This document shows, in pieces, positions 43,830 to 52,481 of a DNA stretch of 64,000 bases (positions are counted from its first letter, which is position 1; every line of letters begins with the position of its first letter). The position numbers and the translations under genes are program-made. Source of the DNA: CAWAMD01 sp963783045 (GTDB lineage: Bacteria > Actinomycetota > Nitriliruptoria > Nitriliruptorales > Nitriliruptoraceae); assembly GCA_963783045.1 (NCBI GenBank), contig CAWAMD010000005.1:868001-932000 (forward strand), in the 5' to 3' direction. The notes beneath the pieces are model-generated. The model ran no database searches and was not told the origin of the DNA. It worked only from the letters and a program-made list of their open reading frames with translations.

Positions 43830-43835
43830 TACCCT
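43830..43835 (+). promoter_or_regulatory. -10 element of mutM (leaderless)
   Basis: TACCCT ends six bases before the mutM ATG at 43842, so transcription should start at or near the start codon. No clear -35 element. No LexA box is present here. Confidence 0.45.
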
Positions 43836-43841
43836 GGCCCG

Positions 43842-44633
43842 ATGCCCGAACTGCCCGAGGTCGAGTCCGTCCGACGTCAGCTGGCGCCGCAGCTCACCGG
43901 CCGGCGCGTCGTGACGGTGTGGGCCGACCTCCAGCGTCGGTTCGACGCCGTCGACCTGCTCGCCGGACGGCGCGTGGAGGCCGTGACCCGCCGCGGCAAG
44001 TTCCTGCTCCTCACGCTCGACGCGCCCCTGGAGGCGGTCCTGCACCTCGGGATGACCGGGTCGCTGCGCTTCAACGTCGTCGACGCCTACGCGCGGGCGC
44101 GGCTCGCGCTCGACGACGGCCGCGAGCTCGTCTTCCGCGACCCGCGCCGCTTCGGGCGCCTCTCCGTCATCGACCGCGGCGACTACCGCGGCATCCCGAC
44201 CCTCGCGGCGCTCGGGCCCGAGCCCCTCGAGCGGGGGTTCGACCCGGACGTGTTCGCCGAGGCGCTCGCCCGTACCCGCGCGCCGGTGAAGGCGGCCCTG
44301 CTCGGACAGCGCATCGTGGCCGGCGTCGGCAACATCTACGCCGACGAGGCCCTCTGGCGCGCCCGGATCCATCCCGCCAGCCGGCACGTCGGCCCGGTCC
44401 GTGCCCACCGCCTGCACGCCACCATCCGCGAGGTGCTGGCCGCCGCCGTCGAGCGCGAGGGCACCACCTTCCGCGACTACCAGATGGTCAACGGGGACAG
44501 CGGCCGCTACGCCGACTTCCTCGATGTCTACGGCAAGGCGGGACTGCCGTGCCGGCGCTGCGGCAGGACGCTGCGCCATGCGGTCGTCGCGCAGCGGGGG
44601 ACGACCTACTGCCCCGCCTGTCAGCGCCCCTGA
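43842..44633 (+). CDS. mutM: Formamidopyrimidine-DNA glycosylase (Fpg/MutM)
   Basis: 263-residue base-excision enzyme for oxidised purines, with AP lyase activity. MPELPEVESVRR gives the catalytic Pro2 and Glu3. RRGKFLLL holds the conserved lysine, LGMTGSLRF and FRDPRRFGRL are family blocks, RIVAGVGNIYADEALWRARIHP is the helix-two-turn-helix, and CRRCG...CPAC is the zinc finger. Full length and intact. Transcribed away from the DUF309 operon and convergent with tetR. Confidence 0.93.
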   Translation: MPELPEVESVRRQLAPQLTGRRVVTVWADLQRRFDAVDLLAGRRVEAVTRRGKFLLLTLDAPLEAVLHLGMTGSLRFNVVDAYARARLALDDGRELVFRDPRRFGRLSVIDRGDYRGIPTLAALGPEPLERGFDPDVFAEALARTRAPVKAALLGQRIVAGVGNIYADEALWRARIHPASRHVGPVRAHRLHATIREVLAAAVEREGTTFRDYQMVNGDSGRYADFLDVYGKAGLPCRRCGRTLRHAVVAQRGTTYCPACQRP

Positions 44634-44648
44634 GCCCGCGCGGTGGCG

Positions 44649-45299
44649 TCAGCGCGTGCGAGCCGTTCGGGTCGGTCCGCGGGCGCGCAGTGCCCCGGCC
44701 ACCAGCGCGTGGGCGAACTGCCGCGCCTCGTCGGGGTCGTCGACACGCACCTCCATCGGCGGGAAGGCGAAGTAGGAGAGGATGAGCCGCATGACGACCT
44801 CGGCCGCCGAGCGGGGGTCGACCGGCCGCAGCTCGCCGGCGTCCACGCCGTCGGCGATGAGACCGGCGAACAGGTCGAGGCCGCGCCGGACCAGCGGTCC
44901 GCCGTTCGCGGTGATGCGCGGCAGCAGCAGCCCGGGCTCCTCGTCCCGGCCCTTCGTGAGCACGGGATGCTGGACGAAGAAGTCGACACCGGTCAGAAAG
45001 GCGGCCTCGATGCGTGCCGTGGCCGTGTCGAGGCGGCCCACCGCCGTCTGCATGCGACGCTCGAAGCGCTGTCCCTCACGCTCGAGCAGCGCATCGATCA
45101 CCGCGTCCTTGTTGCCGAAATGGCGGTAGAGCGTCGCCTTTCCCGCACCGGCTCCGCGGGCGATGTCCTCCATGGTCGTCTTGCGGATCCCGACGGCGAG
45201 GAAGCGATCCGCGGCCGCGGCGAGCAGGTCCGCACGTCGATCGGGTCGTCGGCGACCGCCACCCGACGACGCCGCGGCGGGCTCGCCGTCCTCGTGCAT
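44649..45299 (-). CDS. TetR-family transcriptional regulator
   Basis: 216 residues. The N-terminal HTH reads LLAAAADRFLAVGIRKTTMEDIARGAGAGKATLYRHFGNKDAVIDALLE, a textbook TetR DNA-binding domain. The C-terminal ligand domain (about 80-205) is unassigned. ATG 45299 has AGAGGAC ahead. It is divergent from whiB across a 444-base gap that holds a perfect short palindrome, a possible operator. Target and effector unknown. Confidence 0.85.
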   Translation of the reverse strand: MHEDGEPAAASSGGGRRRPDRRADLLAAAADRFLAVGIRKTTMEDIARGAGAGKATLYRHFGNKDAVIDALLEREGQRFERRMQTAVGRLDTATARIEAAFLTGVDFFVQHPVLTKGRDEEPGLLLPRITANGGPLVRRGLDLFAGLIADGVDAGELRPVDPRSAAEVVMRLILSYFAFPPMEVRVDDPDEARQFAHALVAGALRARGPTRTARTR

Positions 45300-45565
45300 G
45301 GGCCGTCCTCTCGGGCAGGGGCTGGCGGAGGTGGGCACCGTCCGCACGGGCGTGCCGCACCGACGATCGACTTGGGCGCCCGTACGTCCGGCCGGTACCG
45401 GCCCCGGGTCGCCGCCCCCACGCTGGCTCGTACCGCGCTGGCACCCGCCAGCGCAGCCATCGGAACGATAGTGCCCGACCCGTTCGTCGAGCGAGCCCGA
45501 GCGCCCCGTGCGATCACCGCTCGCACCGTCGAACGGGAGGAACCGCGCAAGGAGAGCCCACGTTT

Positions 45566-45578
45566 GACCTGTCAGGTC
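45566..45578. promoter_or_regulatory. Palindrome in the tetR-whiB gap, possible operator
   Basis: GACCTGTCAGGTC is a perfect 6-1-6 inverted repeat and overlaps TTGACC, which could serve as a -35 element for whiB. The rest of the 444-base gap between 45300 and 45743 shows no gene and no other clear signal. A TetR or other repressor site is a guess from position. Confidence 0.35.
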
Positions 45579-45743
45579 GGCGCTGCCAACGCCACGCCGA
45601 CCCGGCGTCGCCACACCGACGCCCCCACTGGTTTTCGACGTGTTGCCCAGCTTGAGGGGCCCCGCCGCCGCATCGGCGGCCACCGGCCCCACGAGGTCGG
45701 CGCGGTCATCGTGCTGCACCGACGAGACGAAGAAAGGACCGGC

Positions 45744-46043
45744 GTGTCCGTGACCCGCCAACTGTTCGGCGATCTGCCCACTGCGAACTCGGAATGGCAG
45801 GAGGACGCCGCCTGCCGCGGCGCCGATATCGACATCTTCTTCTCGCTCGACGAGGACGACCAGCGCCACGCGCTGGAGCTCTGCCAGTCCTGTCCCGTGA
45901 GGGAGCCCTGCCTCCGCTACGCCATCGAGCACCGCGAGATGTACGGCATCTGGGGAGGCATGCAGGAGTCCGACCGCCGCGGGATCATCCGCGAGCAGCG
46001 GCGCCAGGAGCGTGAGCGCCGCAAGCAGCACGAGGCTGCCTGA
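45744..46043 (+). CDS. WhiB-family iron-sulfur transcription factor
   Basis: 99 residues. Cys24, Cys47, Cys50 and Cys56 (C-x22-C-x2-C-x5-C) hold the 4Fe-4S cluster; GIWGGMQE is the beta-turn motif and the basic tail REQRRQERERRKQ binds DNA. This is typical of Wbl proteins, which respond to NO, oxygen or redox and pair with sigma factor A; the subclass (WhiB1/2/other) is not resolved. Start GTG 45744 has AGAAAGGA ahead; the open frame upstream to 44643 is non-coding. Confidence 0.93.
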   Translation: MSVTRQLFGDLPTANSEWQEDAACRGADIDIFFSLDEDDQRHALELCQSCPVREPCLRYAIEHREMYGIWGGMQESDRRGIIREQRRQERERRKQHEAA

Positions 46044-46061
46044 CCCCACCCGCCATGTCGC

Positions 46062-46089
46062 ACGGCCCGGGCCCATCGGCCCGGGCCGT
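46062..46089 (+). terminator. Hairpin terminator after whiB
   Basis: ACGGCCCGGGCC and GGCCCGGGCCGT pair perfectly around CATC, followed by TGCTCGT. It lies 19 bases after the whiB stop and isolates whiB from the SOS-controlled gene downstream. Confidence 0.7.
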
Positions 46090-46167
46090 TGCTCGTACGT
46101 GCTGGCCGCCGGCGCCGCCACCGCGACCGTGTCACGGTCGGGTGCTCCACTCGTGGTAGAACGCACG

Positions 46168-46187
46168 GATCGAACAGGCGTTCGATC
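46168..46187 (+). promoter_or_regulatory. LexA (SOS) box upstream of the DnaQ-UvrC fusion gene
   Basis: GATCGAACAGGCGTTCGATC carries the SOS core CGAACAGGCGTTCG (46171-46184), matching CGAACRNRYGTTYC except the last base, with symmetrical GATC flanks. It sits 17 bases before the GTG start, overlapping the expected transcription start, so LexA would block initiation directly. Confidence 0.85.
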
Positions 46188-46204
46188 ACCGCGAGGAGGC
46201 CATC

Positions 46205-48016
46205 GTGGCCGACGGCAGCGACTCACCACAGCTGTTCGACACGACATTCGTCGTCGTCGATCTCGAGACGACGGGGCTGTCCCCCGAGACCGACCGCATC
46301 ACCGAGATCGGCGCGGTCAAGGTCTGCCGGGGCGAGCTCCTCGGTGAGCTCCACGCCCTCGTGGACCCCGGCCGCCCGATCCCGCCGGCCGTCACCACCG
46401 TGACCGGCATCACCGACACGATGGTCGCCGGGCACCCGCCCGTCACCGCCGTGCTGCCCACCTTCCTCGAGTTCGCACGCGGTGCGGTCCTCGTCGCCCA
46501 CAACGCCCGCTTCGACGTGGGCTTCCTCGACGCCGAGCTCGCCCGGGCCGGCTACGCCCCCCTCGACGCGACCGTGCTCGACACGGCGAGGATCGCCCGG
46601 CGGCTCCTCGACGGCGAGGTCCGTGACGTCCGCCTCGACACGCTGGCGACCCACCTGCGGGCGCGAACGCGCCCGCAGCACCGGGCGCTGGCCGATGCCC
46701 GGGCGACCGTCGACGTGCTGCACGGACTGCTCGCACGGGCCGGATCGCTCGACGCGACGACGCTCGAGGACCTCGAGACCTACCTGCGGGCACCCACGGA
46801 CGCGGCCTTCCGCAAGCTCGCGCTCGTCCGTGAGGCGCCGCGCCGCCCGGGCGTCTACCGGTTCATCGGCGAGGGCGACGAGGTGCTCTACATCGGCAAG
46901 GCGACCGACCTGCGCGCGCGCCTGCGCCAGTACTTCGGCAACGACCGTCGCCGCCGGATCGCCGACCTGCTGCGCGAGACGACAAGGGTGGACTGGCAGG
47001 TCACCGCGACGGAGCTCGAGGCCGCGGTGACCGAGGTCCGCGCGATCCACCGTCACCGCCCGCGCTACAACCGTCGCTCGCGTCACCCCGAGCGGTCCGT
47101 GTACGTCAAGCTGACCCGGGAGCGCTTCCCGCGCCTCTCGATCGTGACGGCACCGCGCGACGACGGCGCGACCTACGTCGGACCCATCAGCTCACGGCGG
47201 ACCGCGGAGGAGTTCGTCGCCGCCGTCCACGACGTGGTCCCGCTGCGCCAGTGCACGGGGCGTCTGCGGGCCGCGCAGGACCACACACCGTGCCTGCTGA
47301 AGGACCTCGGGCGGTGCGGTGCGCCCTGCGACGGGTCGCAGACCGCGGACGAGTACGCGGCCGTCGCGTCCAACCTCCGCTCGGCCCTGGTCGAGGATCC
47401 GACGCCCCTGCTCGCAGCGACCCGTGCCCGGATGGCCGACGTGGCGACCGACGAGCGCTACGAGCGGGCGATGCGCTCCCGCCGCCGTCTGCACACCCTC
47501 GCCGAGGTGATCGCCGCCAGCCGTGACACCCGCGCCCTCGCCGGCGTGGAGGAGGTCTGCGCCGCCCGCGAGGTTGACGGCGCGCTCGAGGTGGTGCTGG
47601 TGCGTCACGGCCGGCTCGTCGGCTCTGCGTGCCTGCCCGCCGGCCGCTCCTGGACCGCGGCCTCGATCCGTGCGCTGTGCCACGCCGACGCCGTTCGGCC
47701 GCCGGCGACCGGCTGGCCGGGGCGTGACGAGGTGGAGGAGGTCCGCCTCGTCGGCCGCTGGTTGTCCGGCCCGGGGGTCGCCGCACTCTGGGTCCACGGG
47801 TGCCATGCCGATCCGCTGGCCGGCGGTCGCGAGCTGGCCCGTACCCGGGAGGAGGCACGACGGGTGGCCCGGGCCGTGCGCCGGGACCGGCAGGTGACGA
47901 CCGGCACGAAGGTCGTGGCCCGCGCTCAAGCCAGCTCGAACCAGGGCGTCCACGCGTCCGGCAGCTCGGCGTCCGAGCCGGGCTCCCGGCCGAGCCAGGT
48001 CACCCGGACCCGGTAG
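46205..48016 (+). CDS. DEDD exonuclease-GIY-YIG nuclease fusion (DnaQ-UvrC/Cho-like)
   Basis: 603 residues joining two nucleases. Residues ~12-180 are a DnaQ-type 3'-5' exonuclease: VVVDLETTGLS, HNARFDVGFLDAEL, HRALADARATVDVL. Residues ~215-300 are a GIY-YIG domain as in UvrC: RPGVYRFIGEGDEVLYIGKATDLRARLRQYF. A UvrC-like middle follows (SVYVKLTRERFPRLSIV, RCGAPCDG) but the UvrC RNase H and HhH parts are missing, as in Cho. It may make the 3' nick in nucleotide-excision repair and trim ends. GTG 46205 has GAGGAGG ahead. Its last ~30 codons overlap the convergent BsuPI-like gene. Confidence 0.88.
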   Translation: MADGSDSPQLFDTTFVVVDLETTGLSPETDRITEIGAVKVCRGELLGELHALVDPGRPIPPAVTTVTGITDTMVAGHPPVTAVLPTFLEFARGAVLVAHNARFDVGFLDAELARAGYAPLDATVLDTARIARRLLDGEVRDVRLDTLATHLRARTRPQHRALADARATVDVLHGLLARAGSLDATTLEDLETYLRAPTDAAFRKLALVREAPRRPGVYRFIGEGDEVLYIGKATDLRARLRQYFGNDRRRRIADLLRETTRVDWQVTATELEAAVTEVRAIHRHRPRYNRRSRHPERSVYVKLTRERFPRLSIVTAPRDDGATYVGPISSRRTAEEFVAAVHDVVPLRQCTGRLRAAQDHTPCLLKDLGRCGAPCDGSQTADEYAAVASNLRSALVEDPTPLLAATRARMADVATDERYERAMRSRRRLHTLAEVIAASRDTRALAGVEEVCAAREVDGALEVVLVRHGRLVGSACLPAGRSWTAASIRALCHADAVRPPATGWPGRDEVEEVRLVGRWLSGPGVAALWVHGCHADPLAGGRELARTREEARRVARAVRRDRQVTTGTKVVARAQASSNQGVHASGSSASEPGSRPSQVTRTR

Positions 48017-48399
48017 CGCCCGGGCGCCGCTCGGGGCCCGGGTGTCTCGTCGGCGCGTGCCGGGACGAGGGGGCCCTCGTGCTGCGCCCAGTACAGCGGG
48101 AAGATCACCATCTGGCCGGGCAGCCACCGGTCCGTGAAGCCGGGGTCCTCGAGCCGGGTCGCCCGGTTGCCCTCGGACGCGACGACGCGGTTGTACTCGT
48201 CGCGGACGCTGCACTCGAACCGGTGCCAGGCCGGGTAGTGGTGCTCGACCCGGCGGTCGCCGCCGTTCGTCGCGCTGACCGTGATCCGCACGACCTGACC
48301 CGGCCCGTAGGCGGTGCGGTCCGTCATGACGGTGAGCTCGAACCCGGCGAAGGGCACGCGCTCGGGCACGAACGGGGTCGGTGGGGGCTCGCCACCCAT
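47926..48399 (-). CDS. BsuPI-related (intracellular proteinase inhibitor-like) protein
   Basis: 157-residue beta-rich protein. VPFAGFELTVMTDRTAYGPGQVVRITVSATNGGDRRVEHHYPAWHRFECSVRDEYNRVV matches the immunoglobulin-like layout of BsuPI domains, as does FPLYWAQHEGPL with PGRYRVRVTWLG at the end. Start ATG 48399 shares one base with the csaA stop (TGATG). Its 3' end overlaps the DnaQ-UvrC gene by 91 bases. Inhibitor activity is only a family suggestion. Confidence 0.65.
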   Translation of the reverse strand: MGGEPPPTPFVPERVPFAGFELTVMTDRTAYGPGQVVRITVSATNGGDRRVEHHYPAWHRFECSVRDEYNRVVASEGNRATRLEDPGFTDRWLPGQMVIFPLYWAQHEGPLVPARADETPGPRAAPGRYRVRVTWLGREPGSDAELPDAWTPWFELA

Positions 48400-48794
48400 C
48401 AGGCCACCACCGAACCCGGTGCCAGAGCCGCGTCGGGCGTCAGCAGCCGCACCGTGCCGTCCGGCTCGAGGCCACCGAGGACCAGGAACTCGCTGCGGAA
48501 CCCGGCGATGCGCTTCGGCGGCAGGTTCACGGCGCCGACGACCAGGCGACCGGTGAGCTCCTCGGGCCCGTAGTTCGTGATCTGGGCGCTCGTCTGCAGC
48601 CGTCCGATGACCGGTCCGAAGTCGACGGCGAGCTTGTACGCGGGCTTGCGGGCCTCAGGGAACGGCTCGACGGATGCCACCCGCCCGACCCGCAGGTCGA
48701 GCGCGAAGAAGTCGGCGGCGTCGACGGGCGCCTTCGCGGCCTGACGCGCCGGCGCGTAGGGCTCGGTGGCCGGGTCGATCTCGTGCTGTCCCAT
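48399..48794 (-). CDS. csaA: CsaA-like tRNA-binding protein
   Basis: 131 residues with a tRNA-binding OB fold: FFALDLRVGRVASVEPFPEARKPAYKLAVDFGPVIGRLQTSAQITNYGPEELTGRLVVGAVNLPPKRIAGFRSEFLVLG. CsaA of Bacillus is linked to protein secretion and chaperoning; the actinobacterial role is unclear. Start ATG 48794 shares a base with the trpD stop, and its stop with the next start, so three genes are coupled in series. Confidence 0.85.
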   Translation of the reverse strand: MGQHEIDPATEPYAPARQAAKAPVDAADFFALDLRVGRVASVEPFPEARKPAYKLAVDFGPVIGRLQTSAQITNYGPEELTGRLVVGAVNLPPKRIAGFRSEFLVLGGLEPDGTVRLLTPDAALAPGSVVA

Positions 48795-49844
48795 CAGTGC
48801 GCTGCTCCGGCGAGCTCCTTGCTGCGGGCCACCCAGCGGTCACGCAGCTCGCGTGCGGTGCCGCTGTCGAGCACCTGCCTCGCCCGCTTCAGACCCTCGG
48901 CCCAGTCGGGCACGGCGTCGGCTGCGTAGAGGGCTGCGGCCGCGTTCACGGCGACGATGTCGGCCGGCGCACCCCGCTCGCCGGCCAGGATGGCGTCGGC
49001 GATCGCGAGGTTCTCGCCGACACCGCCGCCCTGCAGCGCGGCGAGCGATGCCCGTGGCACACCCAGGTCGACCGGGTCGAACACGGAGCGCGACACGGCG
49101 CCGTCGCGGACCTCCCACACATGGCTCGGGCCGGTGGTGGTGATCTCGTCGAGGCCGTCGTCACCGCGGAAGACGAGGGCGTGCACCTTCCCGAGCCGCA
49201 GGAGCGCCTCGGCCATGACCGGGGCGAGCCGGTCGTCGGCGACCCCCACGACCTGGTGGGTGGCCGACGCCGGGTTCGCGAGCGGACCGAGGATGTTGAA
49301 GGCCGTACGGATGCCGAGCTGGGCCCGGACGGGAGCGACGTGGCGCATGGCCGGATGGAAGGAACGCGCGTAGAGGAAGCCGATCCCGAGCTCCTCGATC
49401 GTGGTCGCGACCGCGTCGGGCGGAAGCTCGATCGACACCCCCCAGGCCTCGAGGAGGTCCGCGGACCCGCAGGCGCCGGACGCCGCGCGGTTGCCGTGCT
49501 TGGCCACGCGCAGCCCGGCGGCAGCCACCACCACGGCCGTGACCGTCGAGATGTTGAAGGTGCCGGCGCCGTCCCCGCCGGTGCCGCAGGTGTCCAGCAA
49601 CGGGCCCCCGACGTTCGATCGGTGAGGCGTGGGCCATCATCGCCTGCACGAACCCGGCGATCTCGGAGGCGGCCTCCCCCTTCGCGCGCAGCCCCACGAG
49701 CAGGCCAGCGACCTGGGCCGGCTCCGCCTCGCCCCGCATGATCGCGCCCATGACCGCCGCGGCGTCCTGCTCCGTCAGGTCCTCACGCGCCAGCACCCGG
49801 CGTAGCACGTCGGGCCAGTCGATCGGCATGGGCACGTCGGGCAT
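48794..49844 (-). pseudogene. trpD: Anthranilate phosphoribosyltransferase, interrupted by a frameshift
   Basis: Two frames together give a complete TrpD of ~350 residues, the second step of tryptophan synthesis from anthranilate. The first (from ATG 49844, GGAGG ahead) holds VLRRVLAREDLTEQDAAAVMGAIMRGEAEPAQVAGLLVGLRAKGE. The second, one frame over from about 49610, holds LLDTCGTGGDGAGTFNIST, HGNRAASGACGSADLLE, FLYARSFHPAMRHVAPVR, RTAFNILGPLANPA and GDDGLDEITTTGPS. Removing one A from GATCGAACGTC (near 49613-49623) would restore one frame. All catalytic motifs are intact, so the break is recent or a sequence error. Confidence 0.85.
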
Positions 49845-50037
49845 GCCGCAACCTCCTGGACAGTCGAGGGTGGCTCACCGTAGCGTTTCCGACCGCATCG
49901 GCCCTCCACGGTTCGGCCGGTCCCGGGGTGCAGGTTGCTAGGCTTCGTGGTCGGCGGAGCCGCACGGTGCGGCACAGCGGAGGGCGCGGGCACCGCCCGG
50001 GGCATCCGGTGTCGAACCGCCACAGGAGAGCAGGCGC

Positions 50038-50793
50038 GTGTCCGTCGACGCGAAGCCGAGGATCCTCGTGATCGAGGACGAGCCCGACCTCGTCGAGCTC
50101 GTCCGGATCAACCTGGAGCTGAGCGGCCACGAGGTGCTCTCGGCCGCCGACGGCGCCGAGGGACTCACCGCGGCCCGCCACGAGCGGCCCGACCTCATCC
50201 TTCTCGACGTCATGATGCCCGTCCTCGACGGGTGGCAGGTGCTGCTTGCCCTGAAGGAGGATGCGGAGCTCGAGGACATCCCGGTCGTCATGCTCACGGC
50301 GCTCTCCGAGGAGCGCGACCTCATCCGGGGCCACCTGCAGGGCGCCATCCGCTACGTCACGAAGCCGTTCGAGATGCGCGAGCTGCTCCGCGTCATCGAG
50401 GAGGGCCTCGCCCCGCTGTCCGACGAGGAGCGGGCGGAGCGCCGGCGCCGCACACGGCTGCTGCTGCAGCGGCTCGCCGAGCTCGACTCCGGCCGTGCCG
50501 CACCGGAGCAGACGGTCCACCTGTCCCGGCTCGAGACGCCGCGACGGGCCGAGACCGCCGCGCCCCGTGCCACCCCGGGCGACCGCACACGTCTCGAACA
50601 GCTGACGGGCAAGCAGCGCTACATCGCCGAGCAGCTCGCGGCGGGGCGCAGCGCCCGGGAGCTCGCCGAGGAGCTCGACGTGTCGCGCAGCAACATCTAC
50701 GCGACGCGCAAGCGCATCGCGCGCAAGCTCGGCATCAACCCGGAGACGGTGGCCGAGGAGGGCCGCCGCCTGGGACTCGGGACCGAGGCCTGA
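50038..50793 (+). CDS. Response regulator (REC + LuxR/GerE-like HTH)
   Basis: 251 residues. The receiver has ILVIEDEPDLVELV (acidic pair), the phospho-acceptor Asp in LILLDVMMPVLDGW, Thr in VVMLTALSEE and Lys in YVTKPFE. A charged linker leads to a C-terminal HTH: RLEQLTGKQRYIAEQLAAGRSARELAEELDVSRSNIYATRKRIARKLGI, related to LuxR-type helices. No sensor kinase gene adjoins it. Start GTG 50038 with CAGGAGA ahead; a TAGGCT -10-like element lies near 49938. Confidence 0.82.
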   Translation: MSVDAKPRILVIEDEPDLVELVRINLELSGHEVLSAADGAEGLTAARHERPDLILLDVMMPVLDGWQVLLALKEDAELEDIPVVMLTALSEERDLIRGHLQGAIRYVTKPFEMRELLRVIEEGLAPLSDEERAERRRRTRLLLQRLAELDSGRAAPEQTVHLSRLETPRRAETAAPRATPGDRTRLEQLTGKQRYIAEQLAAGRSARELAEELDVSRSNIYATRKRIARKLGINPETVAEEGRRLGLGTEA

Positions 50794-50842
50794 ACGAGCG
50801 GGGGCCTGAACGAGCTGGGCCTTTGAAGGACGGCCGCGCCGC

Positions 50843-51319
50843 CTAGGCCTCGTCGCCCGGCTGTGGCACGAGCCCGGCGGAGCCCTCCGACTCGAGGACG
50901 GCCGCGATCTCCTCGCCGGACTCGTCCGCAGGGTCGCGAGGGGCGGCGGGCACCCCGACGAGGGCCTGGACGGCCTTCGCGAGGCGGAACGAGTCGACGG
51001 GCTTCATGATCTCCTCGTTGAACCCCGCCCAGCCGGCGAGCCAGCGATCCTCCACGCGGCTGATCATGACGAGCGCCGGCGGGGTCGTGCGGCCGTGGTA
51101 CTCGCCCTGGGCGCGCAGCTCGTAGAGAAGCGAGAAGCCGCCCTTCGGGTCCAGGTCGCCATCGATGACGAGGACGTTGAACGCATCGTCCTCGTCGAGG
51201 AGGCGTGCCACGACTGGCGCGCTGTCGACCTCGACCACCTCGGCGCCACCGTGCAGGCGCAGCGCGGTGCTGGCCCGCATCCGCTCCTTCGGGTCATCGG
51301 AGACGACCAGGACCCGCAT
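50843..51319 (-). CDS. Single-domain receiver protein
   Basis: 158 residues made of one receiver-like domain. MRVLVVSDDPKERM gives the acidic pair (Asp8, Asp9), FNVLVIDGDLDPKGGF the putative phospho-Asp, and IMKPVDSFRLAKAV the conserved Lys. The tail is acidic and short, with no output domain. ATG 51319 has AAGGTGGT ahead; GTG 51331 is an alternative. Convergent with the upstream response regulator gene. Could relay phosphate or protein contacts; the partner is unknown. Confidence 0.7.
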   Translation of the reverse strand: MRVLVVSDDPKERMRASTALRLHGGAEVVEVDSAPVVARLLDEDDAFNVLVIDGDLDPKGGFSLLYELRAQGEYHGRTTPPALVMISRVEDRWLAGWAGFNEEIMKPVDSFRLAKAVQALVGVPAAPRDPADESGEEIAAVLESEGSAGLVPQPGDEA

Positions 51320-51466
51320 GTGCACGACCACCTTCGTTCGGTTGCTGCCCGCTGTGATGCGCGCACACCCTACCGTGCACGGACCGCGACCCCCTCCTCC
51401 GTGCGTCCCCTCGAGACCGGGTTCGACGGTGCGGGACGGCGCTGGTACCGTCCCGCTCGGAGCAGT

Positions 51467-51481
51467 TGAGAGTGGTTCTCA
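51467..51481 (+). promoter_or_regulatory. Palindromic operator before the Fur-family gene
   Basis: TGAGAGTGGTTCTCA is a perfect 5-5-5 inverted repeat within a relatively AT-rich island, placed about 33 bases ahead of the chosen start. This is where a Fur/PerR-type protein commonly binds to control its own gene. Autoregulation is inference. Confidence 0.55.
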
Positions 51482-51513
51482 CTTTCAGTGCAGCCACCGC
51501 GAGGAGCAGCCCG

Positions 51514-51948
51514 ATCAGCGAGCACGGCAGCGCCCAGGCGCCAGCCTTCCGCATGACGCCCCAGCGTCAGGCGGTGCTGGCGGCAGTGCGCGCGTCCGAC
51601 GACCACCCGAGCGCGGACGAGATCTTCCGCGGCGTTCGGGAGACCTCGCCGGGGATCGGCGTCGCGACCGTCTACCGGACGCTCGACCTGCTCGTCCGTC
51701 ACGGCTACATCCTCGAGCTCCGATTGGGCGACGACGCCGTCGCACGCTATGACGGGAACGTACGGCGTCACGACCACGTCATCTGCTCCGAGTGCGGACA
51801 GGTGTTCAACGTCGAGGTGCCGCTGCCGTCGCAGGTGATGATGTACGCCGGCCAGCAGGCCGGCGTCACGATCGCCGAGTACGACCTGCAGTTCCGCGGC
51901 CGCTGCGCCGCATGCCGCAGGACATCCCGCTCCACCACCGCCAGTTGA
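51514..51948 (+). CDS. Fur-family metalloregulator (PerR/Zur-like)
   Basis: About 144 residues. The winged HTH is MTPQRQAVLAAVRASDDHPSADEIFRGVRET...VATVYRTLDLLVRHGYI. The dimer domain has HDHVICSECGQVF and GRCAACR, two CxxC pairs for structural zinc, with His residues for the sensing metal. Start choice is unusual: GAGGAG (51501-51506) points to ATC 51514; other in-frame codons are TTG 51466 and GTG 51472 (inside the operator) or ATG 51553 (which cuts into helix 1). With rubrerythrin next door, a peroxide sensor is the likeliest role; Zur or Fur cannot be excluded. Confidence 0.85.
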   Translation: MSEHGSAQAPAFRMTPQRQAVLAAVRASDDHPSADEIFRGVRETSPGIGVATVYRTLDLLVRHGYILELRLGDDAVARYDGNVRRHDHVICSECGQVFNVEVPLPSQVMMYAGQQAGVTIAEYDLQFRGRCAACRRTSRSTTAS

Positions 51949-51975
51949 GTCGAGACACACAAAGGAAGAAGACCC

Positions 51976-52398
<423 letters not shown>

Positions 52399-52422
52399 CC
52401 GAACGCGCGCACCACGTACCTC

Positions 52423-52450
52423 GCAGGGGGCCGGCAGACCGGCCCCCTGC
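52423..52450 (+). terminator. Hairpin after rubrerythrin
   Basis: GCAGGGGGCCGG and CCGGCCCCCTGC pair perfectly around CAGA, 24 bases after the rubrerythrin stop. Without a T run it may be a partial terminator, reducing expression of the DUF3501 gene that follows in the same direction. Confidence 0.65.
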
Positions 52451-52481
52451 GCCGTGACGGCACCGGCGAAGGAGCACGAGC

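Noticed and set aside
45300..45743. Possible small gene or RNA in the 444-base tetR-whiB gap
   Set aside because: No open frame with a ribosome site or codon bias and no recognisable RNA fold; only a short palindrome is supported.
49608..49625. ACGTTCGATC near the trpD break as a fourth LexA box
   Set aside because: It lacks the CGAAC left half at the right spacing; it is coding sequence around the frameshift.
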